Of a DNA stretch of 64,000 nt, positions 27,238 to 37,893 are shown piece by piece. Origin of the DNA: Mucilaginibacter daejeonensis (GTDB lineage: Bacteria; Bacteroidota; Bacteroidia; Sphingobacteriales; Sphingobacteriaceae). The stretch lies in NCBI RefSeq assembly GCF_020783335.1, contig NZ_CP086068.1:620001-684000 (forward strand), read 5' to 3'. Made by a program: the position numbers and the translations under genes. The notes below the pieces were generated by a model that saw only the letters and a list, made by a program, of their open reading frames with translations, was not told the DNA's origin and searched no databases. The number at the start of each line of letters is the position of its first letter. The first letter of the stretch is position 1.

Positions 27238-28201
27238 GAACATAGGGGTATACACGTCGGGCGGTGATTCGCCGGGCATGAACTCGGCCATACGTGCAGT
27301 AGTACGTACGGCGCTATATTACAATATCGAGGTCACAGGCATACGCCGCGGTTACGCGGGTATGATCAGTGGTGATCTGTTCCCGATGGACCGTAAATCA
27401 GTGGCTAACATCGTGCAACGTGGTGGTACCATTTTAAAGACCGCCCGCAGCGAGGAGTTCCGTACACCGGAAGGCCGCCAGCAAGCTTACAAGCAACTGA
27501 AACGCTACGGCGTTGATGCTTTAGTAGGTATCGGTGGCGATGGTACCTTTACAGGTGCCAAGGTGTTCAGTAACGAGTTCGGTATCCCCATCGTGGGTTT
27601 ACCTGGTACCATCGATAACGACCTGCAAGGAACCGACTTCACTATCGGTTATGACACGGCGATCAACACCGTGGTAGAGGCTGTGGACAAGATCCGCGAT
27701 ACGGCCGAATCACATGACCGCCTGTTCATTGTAGAGGTGATGGGCCGCGACTCAGGTTTGATCGCGCTGCGTACCGGTATCGCATCTGGTGCCGAGGCTA
27801 TCCTGATCCCAGAGACCAAGACCAACCTTGAAGCGTTGTACCACCGTTTGGAGCAAGGCCGTCGTGATAAATCATCCAAGATCCTGATCGTTGCCGAAGG
27901 TGACGAAGCCGGCGGTGCTTTCGAGATAGGCCGTTTGGTGAAGGAAAAATATCCTAACTATGATACCCGCGTATCGGTATTGGGCCATATGCAACGCGGT
28001 GGTCACCCAACTTGTATGGACCGTGTATTGGCCAGCCGCGTAGGTGTGGCAGCAGTAGAGGCCTTAATGGCCGGCCACAGCCACGAAATGATCGGTATCA
28101 TCAATGGGCAGATATCGTACACACCGTTCGAGAGCGCCATTAAGCACAATACTGAGGTAGATGCCAACTTATTGCGTATCGTAGATATCCTTTCGCTATA
28201 A
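27224..28201 (+). CDS. pfkA: ATP-dependent 6-phosphofructokinase
   Basis: The 325-residue enzyme phosphorylates fructose 6-phosphate, committing it to glycolysis. The ATP loop is SGGDSPGMNSAIRA (residues 11-24; Ser replaces the usual Ala in GGDAPGMN). The ATP-specific GGDGT follows near 103, and the catalytic PGTIDNDL near 125. The substrate-binding MGRDSG and HMQRGG motifs are in place. It starts inside the 3' end of dsbD (14-nt overlap), a junction not linked by function. A terminator follows at 28224. Confidence 0.95.
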   Translation: MAEIKNIGVYTSGGDSPGMNSAIRAVVRTALYYNIEVTGIRRGYAGMISGDLFPMDRKSVANIVQRGGTILKTARSEEFRTPEGRQQAYKQLKRYGVDALVGIGGDGTFTGAKVFSNEFGIPIVGLPGTIDNDLQGTDFTIGYDTAINTVVEAVDKIRDTAESHDRLFIVEVMGRDSGLIALRTGIASGAEAILIPETKTNLEALYHRLEQGRRDKSSKILIVAEGDEAGGAFEIGRLVKEKYPNYDTRVSVLGHMQRGGHPTCMDRVLASRVGVAAVEALMAGHSHEMIGIINGQISYTPFESAIKHNTEVDANLLRIVDILSL

Positions 28202-28223
28202 GATCAATAGCATTTTGTATACA

Positions 28224-28258
28224 AATAACGGCTCATTGCAATGCAATGGGCCGTTATT
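28224..28258 (+). terminator. Terminator after pfkA
   Basis: AATAACGGC with GCCGTTATT plus an inner CATTGC/GCAATG extension gives a 15-bp stem with one mismatch and a 3-nt loop, followed by GTTT. Confidence 0.8.
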
Positions 28259-28302
28259 GTTTAAGGGATTCATGGTGATAAATGCCCGGCATATTTACCA
28301 AC

Positions 28303-28385
28303 CGTCATGCCGATGCGTATCGGCATCTCTCAGGACAAGTGGACGACCTTGCATGTGGGATGCTGAAACGAGTTCAGCATGAAGG
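28303..28385. repeat. GTCAT...ATGA palindromic unit 1
   Basis: It begins CGTCATGCCGATGCGTATCGG and ends GATGCTGAAACGAGTTCAGC then ATGA. Inner hairpins GCCGATGC/GTATCGGC and GCTGAA/TTCAGC are visible. It shares its right two thirds with unit 2 (28415-28499) at high identity. Confidence 0.7.
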
Positions 28386-28414
28386 AGCAGAGGTTAGATG
28401 TGCCCCTTCCCAAC

Positions 28415-28499
28415 TGTCATTTAGATGCACATCGGCATCTCTCAGGATAGATTGGTGACCTTGCATGTGGGATGCTGAAACAAGTTCAGCATGACGGGG
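28415..28499. repeat. GTCAT...ATGAC palindromic unit 2
   Basis: A direct copy of unit 1, 112 nt downstream: TGTCATTTAGATGC, then CATCGGCATCTCTCAGGA, CCTTGCATGTGGGATGCTGA and finally TTCAGCATGACGGGG. Differences from unit 1 are scattered, as expected for an old duplication or independent insertion. Confidence 0.7.
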
Positions 28500-28538
28500 A
28501 GGGCTTAGATGTGTAGTTGGTAAAGACCTGAATAATAT

Positions 28539-28618
28539 TGTCATGCTGAACAACGTGAAGCATCCTATGCGCCTGACCGATCGCTTGTATAGGATGTTTC
28601 GCTTCGCTCAACATGACA
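28539..28618. repeat. GTCAT...ATGAC palindromic unit 3
   Basis: It starts TTGTCATGCTGAACAACG and ends GCTCAACATGACAG. It has an internal CATCCTAT/ATAGGATG inverted repeat. The sequence differs from units 1 and 2 but the ends and size are the same, so it is a related family. Confidence 0.6.
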
Positions 28619-28659
28619 GAGTTGAAGTTGCAGCATGATTCACCACCCCGTCATACTGA

Positions 28660-30261
28660 TCACGGAGTCGGCGCAACGTTGATCAGGAAGTTGGTATCTG
28701 CCTTTACCACGCCCGATGGGGCACTGATCGTGGTCCATTCGGTAGTGGGCTTTAGCCATTGCTGGGGAGCATCACCTATGCTCACACGTACAGGCATATT
28801 GAAGCCGGGGACGCAGTTGATCCAGCGGTAACGCAGCTGGCCGTCCTTGTGGGTGTAGCTTAGTATAGGTATCTGAGTGGTGCGTAAGTATTGGTCAAAT
28901 ATCTTCGACAGATCTCTGTCGGTGTATCGCTTTAACAGGCCGAACACCTGCGCGGTGTTGACCGTTTGGTGGTAATATTGCTTGCCCAGGCCGCGTAGCC
29001 ATTGCCTGAAAGTGGTATCGCCTACGATCTGGCGGATCATGTGCAGCATGGCGCTGCCTTTGTAGTATTTGTCTGAGGTGTTGGTGCCCAATATGGGCTG
29101 GTCGTTCTTGATGCGTTTCCAGGTGCCAATGGCATATTCGTTACCGGCTTTGGTGCCAAAAGCGTAGTCGGTATACAACGTCTCCAGGTACTTGGTAAAA
29201 CCTTCATGTATCCAGGTGTCGCCATAAGTGCTGGCCGTAATGCTGTTCCCGAACCATTCGTGGCCGCTCTCGTGCACCATCATAAAATCCCACTTCAATC
29301 CCCAGCCCGACCGCGAGATAAAGTCCTTACCCTGGTAGCCGTTCTGAAAGCCATTGCCGTAGGCCACCGCACTTTGGTGTTCCATACCCGGAATGGGCGA
29401 CTCCACCAGTTTATAACTATCTGCATAAAAAGGGTAGGGGCCTAACCAGTACTCAAAAGCCTTGAGCATGGTATCTACCTGCATAAAGTGTCTTTTACCT
29501 TTGGCCTGGTTGTAGTCAAGCACCCAATAGTCGCGGTCAAGCTTGCCGGCCTCACCTGCGTAAGGCACATGCCAGGTCACATATTTGCCAATGTAAGGGA
29601 TGATGTTGTAGCTGTTGATCGGCGCTGTAACGGCCCAGGTATAGGTGCTGAGCCCATTTTGGCTCACCTTGCCTTTCAACCGGCCGTTGGCCACCGCCAC
29701 CAGCGTATCCGGAACGGTTATGGCCATGGAGGTGCCTTCGTCAGGTTCATCCTTCAATCCTTCTTTACAGGGCAGCCACACGCTGGCGCCTATTCCTTCG
29801 CAAAATATGCTTACCCATGGGCGTCCTTGTTTGTCCTTGGTCCATACCCAGCCATTATCTATAGTAGGGTCGTCAGCTTCCTTGGGTTTGCCTTCAAAGT
29901 TCACACTAATGGTATACGCCTTGCCGGTGGTAAGCGCCTTCGCAAAGATGATCTGGTAGGTCTCGTCACTGGTGCGGGCAAAGGGCAGTGGCTTCGCTTC
30001 CATCGAAACACCGGTGATCCGCATAGGCTGCTGCAGGTCCAGCTGCAAGATCTTGTTGGCCTTTAAGGCTTTAAAGCGGACCTGATTGACGCCTTTAATG
30101 GTCTTGGCCTCGAGGTTGGGCGTGAGGGAAATGCGGTAATGACGCAGATCCCACCATGACCGGTGATCGGCCGAGTCGGCGTTCAGGCTTTTGGTTTTGG
30201 CCTGCGCGGTCGCACCGCAGATGATTAGGGCGAACAGGAATTTAATGGATAGACGTGACAT
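28660..30261 (-). CDS. M1 family metallopeptidase (aminopeptidase), exported
   Basis: The 533-residue protein has a signal peptide (cleavage near AQA at about residue 21), a beta-rich N-terminal domain and a thermolysin-like catalytic domain. The zinc site HESGHEWFGN is at 330-339, with the distal Glu in WIHEGFTKYLE about 20 residues on. The substrate-recognition motif is GMEHQSA instead of the usual GAMEN. It probably trims peptides in the periplasm. It is the last gene of a three-gene unit with an ABC-2 permease and an ATPase, 39 nt after the permease. It stops just beside the repeat cluster. Confidence 0.88.
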   Translation of the reverse strand: MSRLSIKFLFALIICGATAQAKTKSLNADSADHRSWWDLRHYRISLTPNLEAKTIKGVNQVRFKALKANKILQLDLQQPMRITGVSMEAKPLPFARTSDETYQIIFAKALTTGKAYTISVNFEGKPKEADDPTIDNGWVWTKDKQGRPWVSIFCEGIGASVWLPCKEGLKDEPDEGTSMAITVPDTLVAVANGRLKGKVSQNGLSTYTWAVTAPINSYNIIPYIGKYVTWHVPYAGEAGKLDRDYWVLDYNQAKGKRHFMQVDTMLKAFEYWLGPYPFYADSYKLVESPIPGMEHQSAVAYGNGFQNGYQGKDFISRSGWGLKWDFMMVHESGHEWFGNSITASTYGDTWIHEGFTKYLETLYTDYAFGTKAGNEYAIGTWKRIKNDQPILGTNTSDKYYKGSAMLHMIRQIVGDTTFRQWLRGLGKQYYHQTVNTAQVFGLLKRYTDRDLSKIFDQYLRTTQIPILSYTHKDGQLRYRWINCVPGFNMPVRVSIGDAPQQWLKPTTEWTTISAPSGVVKADTNFLINVAPTP

Positions 30262-30300
30262 GGATGGATCTTGACCGGTAAAGCTAAAGCTGTTAAAGTA

Positions 30301-31995
30301 CTAAAATTCGTCGAGCTCGATACTTTCCCAGCTTTGACGTTTGTAATACCGCATCATGATCAGGTAAATGATCATGGCCGGGATAATGAGTACCAATACT
30401 GCCTTATCCCAATGGTATTTGATCAGGATGTAGTGCCCAAAGCCAATAAAACCGATCACGCTCATGATGATGAGCGATACGAACACCCTGCCGCCCGAAG
30501 CTTTAACCATGACCGGCTTAGAGAACGGGAGACCTTTTACAAAGTAAAGCGCCATCAGTATACCGTAGATCATGCCGGCTATGGTGGCCAGTACCACATC
30601 GTCGATCACTTTTGGTCCCCATACCATTACGCTAACTAAACCGATGATGATGCAGTAAGGCAAATAGTAAAGGGTGATCACGGCCTTATACATGCCCGCC
30701 AGGATCTTGCCCGGCTGCGTGATCGGCAGGGCATAGTATACCCATGCCGGTTTGAATTTTTCGGTAAAAGAGATGTGTTGCAACACGGTAGATATCAGGA
30801 ACGTGCTGAGATAGATAAGCAGGATGTAACCCTGGCCATTCTTCAGGCTGAAGATACGCTGGGTGGCATCGCCTTTACCGTTCAGGGCAAAGTAAACAAA
30901 GTAGATCGGCACATAGGCAAATGCAGGGTATACCTTGATCTTGAACTCACGTATGCGGGCAGCCAGTTTCCAGGTAATGCGAAAGCCCGCGTTCTCCACT
31001 GGATCTGGCGCGACAAGGTTGGCCAGCTTGTTCACGAAGTTAAAGCGTGGTGTTTCGGTCTTCACCTTTGGTGCGTCGGTATTACCATCTGAAGTAGCGG
31101 CCACGGCCAGGCGCTTGTTAAAACCGGGCGCCAGCACCTTGGCTACCAGCCACAGCCCTGCCAAAGGTGCGGTGATGCCGGCAATGGCTAGCAAGCTGCT
31201 GGTCAAATTAGCCCGCGATGGATGGATCAATACCTCGTTAAGGGCGGTGATCCACACCGGCGGTAATATGAAGGTCCACTTGTAATGCAGCAGGTCGATC
31301 CTGCTCAATACGGTCAGGTCCACCAAACGGGGAACCAGGTAATATATCGCAAAAATGAATACCGAAAAACCGATCTGGAAGTAGCTGATGATGTCCTTAA
31401 ATTTTTGAGGCGACACCGAACGCATAAGCAGCAGGTACACGATATTAACGAACAGAATGCTCATGAACGTGGCCAGGAACAACTGCACCAGGAACAGCGG
31501 TACCGCAGCAATGCCATCAACAAAACCAATAATGATCAAACCGCCAAGTCCCTGCAGCAGTGCCAACCTGAAAATATACATGCTGATATGCAGAATGCGT
31601 GATAAAGCCAGCGTACGATCGCTTACCGGCCGGGGCAATAGTATGAACTGATCGCGCACATCGAGCAGCACGGTGGTAAAATCGGTAATGAGCGTTAACG
31701 ACATCAATACCATAAAGAAACCAAAGTAGATCGTTTGCCCGATCATGGGCATCTTGAAAAAGAACAGCGCCATACCAATGAGCCCGCCCATGATCAGTGT
31801 GCCAATAGAAGCGGCCCATGGGGTAGGAGGCTTGGAGGGGTCGGCCTTACGTTTGGTAGCGAAGAGCGTGCTTGGCCTGCGGTTGTCCATCATGAGTTTG
31901 ATGCGCAGGATCTGGTAGAGCTGATGCGTATCAACCCCGCTTTTTTGCAGCAACGGCATAAAAAGGCCTACCAGTTTTAAAAGGATCTTATCCAT
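30301..31995 (-). CDS. ABC-2 type transporter permease
   Basis: The 564-residue protein has about ten to twelve hydrophobic segments (first near 65-85 and 92-112, the last near 540) and no nucleotide-binding site. The N-terminus is cytoplasmic. It matches ABC-2 type permeases of unknown substrate that pair with a separately encoded ATPase, here 6 nt upstream. Export is assumed from the class. The long loop around residues 290-330 is charged. Linkage to an M1 peptidase does not define the cargo. Confidence 0.78.
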   Translation of the reverse strand: MDKILLKLVGLFMPLLQKSGVDTHQLYQILRIKLMMDNRRPSTLFATKRKADPSKPPTPWAASIGTLIMGGLIGMALFFFKMPMIGQTIYFGFFMVLMSLTLITDFTTVLLDVRDQFILLPRPVSDRTLALSRILHISMYIFRLALLQGLGGLIIIGFVDGIAAVPLFLVQLFLATFMSILFVNIVYLLLMRSVSPQKFKDIISYFQIGFSVFIFAIYYLVPRLVDLTVLSRIDLLHYKWTFILPPVWITALNEVLIHPSRANLTSSLLAIAGITAPLAGLWLVAKVLAPGFNKRLAVAATSDGNTDAPKVKTETPRFNFVNKLANLVAPDPVENAGFRITWKLAARIREFKIKVYPAFAYVPIYFVYFALNGKGDATQRIFSLKNGQGYILLIYLSTFLISTVLQHISFTEKFKPAWVYYALPITQPGKILAGMYKAVITLYYLPYCIIIGLVSVMVWGPKVIDDVVLATIAGMIYGILMALYFVKGLPFSKPVMVKASGGRVFVSLIIMSVIGFIGFGHYILIKYHWDKAVLVLIIPAMIIYLIMMRYYKRQSWESIELDEF

Positions 31996-32001
31996 AACCG
32001 G

Positions 32002-32775
32002 TTAGTCAAAAGCGTTGATCACGGCGTCGGCCTCGGTATCGCCATCGGGGCGGCCGGTAAGCTTGGCAAATATCTTCTCTAACGTGTCGGCATGGTTCTG
32101 CTTTAACGACTCAAAGGTGCCATCGGCAATGATCTCGCCTTTGTTGATCAGCAGGATACGGTCAGACACCTTTTCTACCACATCCATCATGTGCGAGCAG
32201 TAAAAGATCGTTTTGCCCTCTTGCGACAAGCGCATGATCAGTTCTTTGATCATGATCACCGCATTGGCGTCCAGACCTGACAGGGGTTCATCTAAAATAA
32301 TGATCTGAGGATCGTGAATGATGCCCGATATGAGCAATACCTTTTGCCGCATCCCTTTCGAGAAGGTGTCCATCCTGTCGTCGGCGTTGTTGCCCAGGCC
32401 AAAGGCCATCAGTAACTTGCGTGCGCGGGTGTTGAGCACATCCTCGTCCATGTTGTACAGCTTGCCAATAAAGTCAAGGTATTCCATGGGAGTGAGCACC
32501 TCGTACAGCTCGGCATTCTCGGGCACGTAGCCGATCATTTTTTTGATCTGCTGCGGGTCATGCTGCATGCTGATACCGTTCACCAGTACCTCGCCATTAA
32601 ATTCGGGGATCAATCCGGTGAGGATCTTTACCGTGGTGGATTTGCCGGCGCCGTTAGGACCGATGTAGCCGATCACCTGGCCGGGGTAAATGTCGAGGGA
32701 AAGGTCTTTAAGCACCAGTTTGGTGCCGTACCATTTTTGAAGTTTGCGGATCTGTATCAGGGGAGCGTCACTCAT
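32002..32775 (-). CDS. ABC transporter ATP-binding protein
   Basis: The 257-residue ATPase partners the adjacent permease. Walker A is GPNGAGKST near 39-47, the signature region is FSKGMRQKVLL near 139, and Walker B is IIILDEPLSGLDA near 158. The His switch is CSHMMD near 194. The signature departs from LSGGQ, as is common in DrrA-like exporters. It is first in the operon, starting at ATG 32775. Confidence 0.9.
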   Translation of the reverse strand: MSDAPLIQIRKLQKWYGTKLVLKDLSLDIYPGQVIGYIGPNGAGKSTTVKILTGLIPEFNGEVLVNGISMQHDPQQIKKMIGYVPENAELYEVLTPMEYLDFIGKLYNMDEDVLNTRARKLLMAFGLGNNADDRMDTFSKGMRQKVLLISGIIHDPQIIILDEPLSGLDANAVIMIKELIMRLSQEGKTIFYCSHMMDVVEKVSDRILLINKGEIIADGTFESLKQNHADTLEKIFAKLTGRPDGDTEADAVINAFD

Positions 32776-32877
32776 AGCATCAAAGGGTCAATTGCGTTCA
32801 ATATACAAAGTATATCGATATGCTTTATGCGTTTTAGATGATGCTCCCCTGTAAAAGTTACAGTTATAGAAAGGAAG

Positions 32878-34152
32878 TTAGATCAGGTCGAAGCCGATGT
32901 CCTTACGGAAATATTTGCCATCATAATAGATGCGACTGGCATCCAGCGTGGCTTGCTGTAAGGCCGTGAACATATCATCCTGTAACGAGGTAACGGCGAT
33001 CACACGGCCACCGGTGGTGATCACCTCATCACCCTGCTTAGCCGTGCCGGCATGGAAAGCGATGGAGCCGCGTACGTTCTCCAGGCCGCTCATTACTTTA
33101 TTTTTCAGGTATTCGCCGGGGTAGCCTCCTGCTACGCACATCACGGTGGCAGCAACTTTATTTGATATCCTGAGTTCTCTTTCGTGCAGATTCCCTTCGG
33201 CCACACCTTGCAGTAGGTCTACCAGGTCCGACTCGATCCTTGGCATCACACTTTCGGTCTCCGGGTCGCCCATGCGGCAGTTATATTCAATAGTGTAAGG
33301 CTCGCCATCGCAGTTCATCAACCCAACGAAGATGAAGCCTTTGTAGGGGATGCCTTCTTTTTTCAAACCTTCTACCGTAGGGATCACAATGCGCTGCTCT
33401 ACCTTTTGCATGAAATCTGCATCGGCGAACGGAACGGGCGATACCGAACCCATACCGCCGGTGTTCAAACCAGTGTCGCCTTCGCCTATGCGTTTATAGT
33501 CTTTGGCCTCAGGTAAGATCTTATAGCTGTTACCATCAGTAAGTACGAATACCGACAGCTCGATGCCTTGTAAAAATTGCTCCACCACCACTTTAGAGCT
33601 GGCTTCGCCAAATTTGGCTTGGGTAAGCATCTCGGTAAGTTCCTGTTGGGCTTCCTGCAAACTCAGGCAGATCAGCACGCCTTTACCGGCAGCCAAACCA
33701 TCGGCCTTTAACACGATCGGCAAGCCCTGGGTGGCCAGGTAGTCCAGTCCATCCTGCAGGGTATCGGCCGTAAAGGTGCGCGATGCCGCTGTAGGTACAT
33801 TATTGCGCTGCATGAACTGTTTTGAAAAATCCTTGCTGCCCTCCAGCTGAGCACCTTCCTGCTGCGGACCGATCACCGGTACGCTTTTCAGTTGCTCATC
33901 GTTCAAAAAGAAGTCGTGGATGCCTTTTACCAGCGGTTCTTCAGGGCCTACCAGTACCATACCGATGCCTTTAGCTAACACCAGGTCCTTGATCCCGGCA
34001 AAGTCGGTCACCTTAAGATCAACGTTGGTGCCGTACTGGCCGGTGCCGGCATTACCGGGGGCAATAAAAAGCTCTTCGCATTGGGGGCTTTGGCTAAGTT
34101 TCCAGGCAAAGGCGCTTTCGCGGCCGCCTGATCCTATGAGCAGAATTTTCAT
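32878..34152 (-). CDS. purD: Phosphoribosylamine--glycine ligase
   Basis: The 424-residue ATP-grasp enzyme joins phosphoribosylamine and glycine in the second step of purine synthesis. It begins MKILLIGSGGRESAFAWKL and contains GLAAGKGVLIC (ATP-grasp loop) near 151, GEASSKVVVEQFL, TGGMGSVSPVP and NCRMGDPE near 290. A longer frame reaches 34194, but the family start MKILLIG fixes ATG 34152. It is monocistronic here; other pur genes are not adjacent. Confidence 0.94.
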   Translation of the reverse strand: MKILLIGSGGRESAFAWKLSQSPQCEELFIAPGNAGTGQYGTNVDLKVTDFAGIKDLVLAKGIGMVLVGPEEPLVKGIHDFFLNDEQLKSVPVIGPQQEGAQLEGSKDFSKQFMQRNNVPTAASRTFTADTLQDGLDYLATQGLPIVLKADGLAAGKGVLICLSLQEAQQELTEMLTQAKFGEASSKVVVEQFLQGIELSVFVLTDGNSYKILPEAKDYKRIGEGDTGLNTGGMGSVSPVPFADADFMQKVEQRIVIPTVEGLKKEGIPYKGFIFVGLMNCDGEPYTIEYNCRMGDPETESVMPRIESDLVDLLQGVAEGNLHERELRISNKVAATVMCVAGGYPGEYLKNKVMSGLENVRGSIAFHAGTAKQGDEVITTGGRVIAVTSLQDDMFTALQQATLDASRIYYDGKYFRKDIGFDLI

Positions 34153-34427
34153 GGCCGTAAAGATAAGTTTTAAGTTGCGAGTTGCAGGACGCAAGGTTCA
34201 AGTTTTCCGAGTGTGGTCAGCCAACTGTCAAAAAGCCATTCGTGTAACGGTGCTTGTGTCATACCAGCATCATGTAAATTTTAGGTGATAATGTGGGCGC
34301 AAGCTTTCGCCGGGCGGGTTAGCTGCCTGTTGGGTATCAAAAATTTGATTAACTTCGCGCCTGCCATAATGCCATTTCGGGGCTGTTGGCGTAATTGTTG
34401 GGTAAGCCCAAATATTATATCAAAATT

Positions 34428-37400
34428 ATGTTAGGATTCATCAGTAAGCTTTTTGGAAGCAAATCAGACCGGGATGTGAAGACCATCCAGCCGCTGGTTG
34501 ACAAAATAAAAAGCGAGTTCGCCAAGCTTGAGAACATCAGCAATGATGAACTGCGTGGCATGACCACCCATTTTAAAGCCAAGATCGCCGAAGGCCTTTC
34601 CAGCATCGACGAACAGATAAACACCATCAAAGCTGACATTGAGGCCAACCCGGCCATGGATGTGAATGCCAAGGTGGACCTTTATGCCAAGGTAGATAAA
34701 TTAGAAAAGGACCGTAACAAAGAGCTTGAGGTGATCCTATTGGATATACTGCCCCAAGCTTTTGCTGTTGTTAAAGAGACCGCCCGCCGTTTGGCCAGCA
34801 ATGCCACATTAGAAGTTACCGCTACTGATTTTGACCGTGCCTTAGCTGCCCGCAAAGGTAACGTGACCATTAAAGGTGATAAGGCTTACCACGCCAATAC
34901 CTGGATCGCTGCCGGCAACGAGGTGACCTGGAATATGGTGCACTATGATGTACAGCTCATCGGTGGTACCGTATTACACAATGGCAAGATCGCCGAGATG
35001 GCTACCGGTGAGGGTAAAACATTAGTGGCCACTTCACCGGCTTACCTGAACGCGTTGGCTGGTCAGGGTGTGCACATCGTAACGGTGAACGACTACCTGG
35101 CCCGTCGTGACTCGGAGTGGATGGGCCCGCTGTACGAGTTCCACGGTCTGTCGGTAGACTGTATCGATAAGCATGAGCCTAACTCAGAGGCACGCCGCAA
35201 CGCTTACCTGGCCGATATCACTTTCGGTACCAACAACGAGTTCGGTTTTGATTACCTGCGTGATAACATGACCCGTACCCCAGAGGAGCTGGTGCAACGC
35301 AAACTGCACTACGCCATGGTGGATGAGGTTGACTCAGTACTGGTGGATGACGCCCGTACCCCATTGATCATTTCAGGCCCGATCCCTCGTGGTGATGAGC
35401 ATGAGTTCTACATGCTGAAACCACGCATCGAGCGTTTAGTGAATGCGCAAAAAACTTACATCAACACTGCCTTAAATGAGGCCAAAAAACAAATAAATGA
35501 AGGCAAGACCGGCGCCGATGAAGGTGGTATGGCCTTGTTACGTGCACATCGCGGTCTGCCTAAGAGCAAGGCTCTGATCAAGTTCCTGAGCGAGGGTGCT
35601 AACCGTACCGTGCTGCAAAAAACAGAGAACTATTACCTGCAAGACCAGGGCAAAGAGATGCCTAAGGTAGATACAGAGCTGTACTTTGTGATCGACGAAA
35701 AGAACAACTCGGTAGAACTCACCGAAAAAGGTATCCAGCTGATCACTGCATCAGGTGAGGATCCAAGCTTCTTTGTGATGCCTGACGTAGGCACCGAGAT
35801 CGCCAAGATCGAAAAGTCAGACCTGAGCGCCGAAGAGAAAGTGGCTCAAAAGGACGAACTGATGCGCGATTTCTCGATCAAGTCGGAGCGTATCCACTCG
35901 ATCAACCAGTTGCTGAAGGCTTACACCCTGTTCGAAAAAGATACTGAATACATTGTTGACGAAGGCAAAGTAAAGATCGTTGACGAGCAGACCGGCCGTA
36001 TATTGGATGGTCGTCGTTACTCTGACGGTTTGCACCAGGCCATCGAGGCTAAGGAGAATGTGAAGGTAGAGGATGCTACGCAGACCTTTGCTACCATCAC
36101 CCTGCAAAACTACTTCCGTATGTACCACAAGCTTTGCGGTATGACGGGTACTGCCGTTACCGAGGCCGGTGAGTTGTGGGAGATCTACAAACTAGACGTA
36201 GTAGAGATACCTACCAACGTGGTAGCCCAGCGTGACGACCGCCAGGATCTGGTATATCGCACCATGCGGGAGAAATACAACGCCGTGGCTGAGGAGATCG
36301 TGAAGCTTACACAGGCCGGTCGTCCGGTGCTGGTGGGTACTACCTCGGTAGAGATATCAGAATTATTGAGCCGTATGCTTAAGCTGCGCGGCATCAAGCA
36401 TAACGTGCTGAACGCTAAAATGCACCAGAAAGAGGCCGACATTGTTGCCGAGGCTGGTAAAGCAGGTACAGTGACCATTGCTACCAACATGGCCGGTCGT
36501 GGTACCGACATTAAATTAGGCCCTGGTGTTAAAGAGGCCGGCGGTTTAGCTATCGTGGGTACCGAGCGTCATGAGTCGCGCCGTGTGGATCGCCAGTTGC
36601 GCGGTCGTGCCGGTCGTCAGGGTGACCCGGGTTCATCACAGTTCTTCGTATCATTAGAGGATAACCTGATGCGTTTGTTCGGGTCAGAGCGTATCTCCAA
36701 CCTGATGGTGCGTATGGGTATCGAAGAAGGTGAAGTGATCCAGCACTCGATGATCACCAAATCTATCGAGCGTGCTCAAAAGAAAGTAGAGGAGAACAAC
36801 TTTGGCATACGTAAACGCCTGTTGGAGTATGACGACGTGATGAACTCACAGCGTACCGTGGTTTACGCCAAACGTAAAAATGCCTTGTTCGACGAGCGTT
36901 TGGACGTGGACATCAACAACACGGTTTATGATGTGGTAGAGGATGTGGTGAACGAGTACAAGGAGTCGAACAACTACGAAGGTTTCCAACTGGAAATGAT
37001 CCGTTTGTTCTCGGTAGACCCTGAGATCACCCAGGCTGATTTTGCTGCGGCCAATACCGCTAAACTGGTAGAAGGTACCTTCAACGTGGTGACCGATTTC
37101 TATCAGCGTAAGACCGAAGCGATCGCCGAGCAGGCCTTCCCGGTATTGCAGGATGTTTACAACACCCGTGGAGAGTACATCGAGAACATCGTGGTTCCGT
37201 TCACTGATGGTATACACGGTATCCAGGTAGCTGTGCCGTTGAAGAAAGCGGTAGAGAACCATGGTTTGGAAGTGTTCAAATCGTTTGAAAAGAACGTGAC
37301 CTTGTACCTGATCGATGATGCCTGGAAAGAGCATCTGCGCGAGATGGACGAGTTAAAGCAATCGGTACAGAACGCCGTTTATGAGCAAAAAGACCCGTTG

Positions 37401-37724
37401 CTGGTATATAAGTTCGAAGCGTTCGAGTTGTTCCGCCAGATGCTGGCCAACGTTAACAAAGAGCTGGTAAGCTTCCTGTTCCGTGGTGGTATCCCAATGC
37501 AGCAAGCCCCTGAAGAGGTCGTTGAGGCACGCCCGGAGCCAAAGACAGACATGCGCCAGCTGCGCACCAGCAAGCCAGAATTGGTACACGAGACCAACGG
37601 CGTGCCTGATGAGGAGCTGATGCAGGAAAAACAACAACCGGTACGCGCTGAACAAAAGATCGGCCGTAACGATCCATGCCCATGCGGTAGTGGCAAAAAG
37701 TTCAAGAACTGCCACGGCGCCTAA
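34428..37724 (+). CDS. secA: Protein translocase ATPase SecA
   Basis: The 1,098-residue motor drives preproteins through SecYEG. It is longer than E. coli SecA because of insertions typical of Bacteroidota. The nucleotide site [10 protein letters not shown] is near 190, [19 protein letters not shown] is near 300, and RGTDIKLG and [16 protein letters not shown] mark the second ATPase fold. The C-terminal zinc-binding tail [14 protein letters not shown] (last 16 residues) keeps all ligands for SecB or ribosome contact. I use ATG 34428; the frame extends to 34395 without conservation. A large hairpin follows the stop. Confidence 0.96.
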   Translation: MLGFISKLFGSKSDRDVKTIQPLVDKIKSEFAKLENISNDELRGMTTHFKAKIAEGLSSIDEQINTIKADIEANPAMDVNAKVDLYAKVDKLEKDRNKELEVILLDILPQAFAVVKETARRLASNATLEVTATDFDRALAARKGNVTIKGDKAYHANTWIAAGNEVTWNMVHYDVQLIGGTVLHNGKIAEMATGEGKTLVATSPAYLNALAGQGVHIVTVNDYLARRDSEWMGPLYEFHGLSVDCIDKHEPNSEARRNAYLADITFGTNNEFGFDYLRDNMTRTPEELVQRKLHYAMVDEVDSVLVDDARTPLIISGPIPRGDEHEFYMLKPRIERLVNAQKTYINTALNEAKKQINEGKTGADEGGMALLRAHRGLPKSKALIKFLSEGANRTVLQKTENYYLQDQGKEMPKVDTELYFVIDEKNNSVELTEKGIQLITASGEDPSFFVMPDVGTEIAKIEKSDLSAEEKVAQKDELMRDFSIKSERIHSINQLLKAYTLFEKDTEYIVDEGKVKIVDEQTGRILDGRRYSDGLHQAIEAKENVKVEDATQTFATITLQNYFRMYHKLCGMTGTAVTEAGELWEIYKLDVVEIPTNVVAQRDDRQDLVYRTMREKYNAVAEEIVKLTQAGRPVLVGTTSVEISELLSRMLKLRGIKHNVLNAKMHQKEADIVAEAGKAGTVTIATNMAGRGTDIKLGPGVKEAGGLAIVGTERHESRRVDRQLRGRAGRQGDPGSSQFFVSLEDNLMRLFGSERISNLMVRMGIEEGEVIQHSMITKSIERAQKKVEENNFGIRKRLLEYDDVMNSQRTVVYAKRKNALFDERLDVDINNTVYDVVEDVVNEYKESNNYEGFQLEMIRLFSVDPEITQADFAAANTAKLVEGTFNVVTDFYQRKTEAIAEQAFPVLQDVYNTRGEYIENIVVPFTDGIHGIQVAVPLKKAVENHGLEVFKSFEKNVTLYLIDDAWKEHLREMDELKQSVQNAVYEQKDPLLVYKFEAFELFRQMLANVNKELVSFLFRGGIPMQQAPEEVVEARPEPKTDMRQLRTSKPELVHETNGVPDEELMQEKQQPVRAEQKIGRNDPCPCGSGKKFKNCHGA

Positions 37725-37743
37725 GCGGGGATAAATAATATAT

Positions 37744-37801
37744 GTTCACTCTAAATTCAGTGGCTCATATTCATATGATCGCCATTGAAATTAGAGTGAA
37801 C
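37744..37801 (+). terminator. Long imperfect hairpin after secA
   Basis: GTTCACTCTAA (37744-37754) pairs with TTAGAGTGAAC, and the stem continues with TTCAGTGGC/GCCATTGAA, about 20 bp with one mismatch and one G-U pair around a 16-nt loop. Only a weak T-run (TTGTTTTG) follows. It may terminate secA or be another palindromic element. Confidence 0.5.
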
Positions 37802-37830
37802 TTGTTTTGATACTATTGCTTCTCCTCTGA

Positions 37831-37854
37831 CCGTCATTGCGAGGAACGAAGCAA
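37831..37854 (+). repeat. REP-like arm A, left of the GIY-YIG gene
   Basis: It reads CCGTCATTGCGAGG then AACGAAGCAA. It is an exact reverse complement of arm B (38216-38239, all 24 positions) and near-identical to the arm at 39978. The GIY-YIG gene begins 40 nt downstream. Confidence 0.85.
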
Positions 37855-37893
37855 TCCCTGAGCAGGACAAGTAAACATGCGTAAGTAAACAAT

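Noticed and set aside
28303..28618. Possible CRISPR array
   Set aside because: There are only two direct copies plus one different unit. The repeats are internally palindromic, spacers are irregular and no cas gene is near.
34194..34427. Possible extra gene or N-terminal extensions of purD and secA
   Set aside because: Family starts are clear at 34152 and 34428, and the spacer holds no conserved frame or hairpin.
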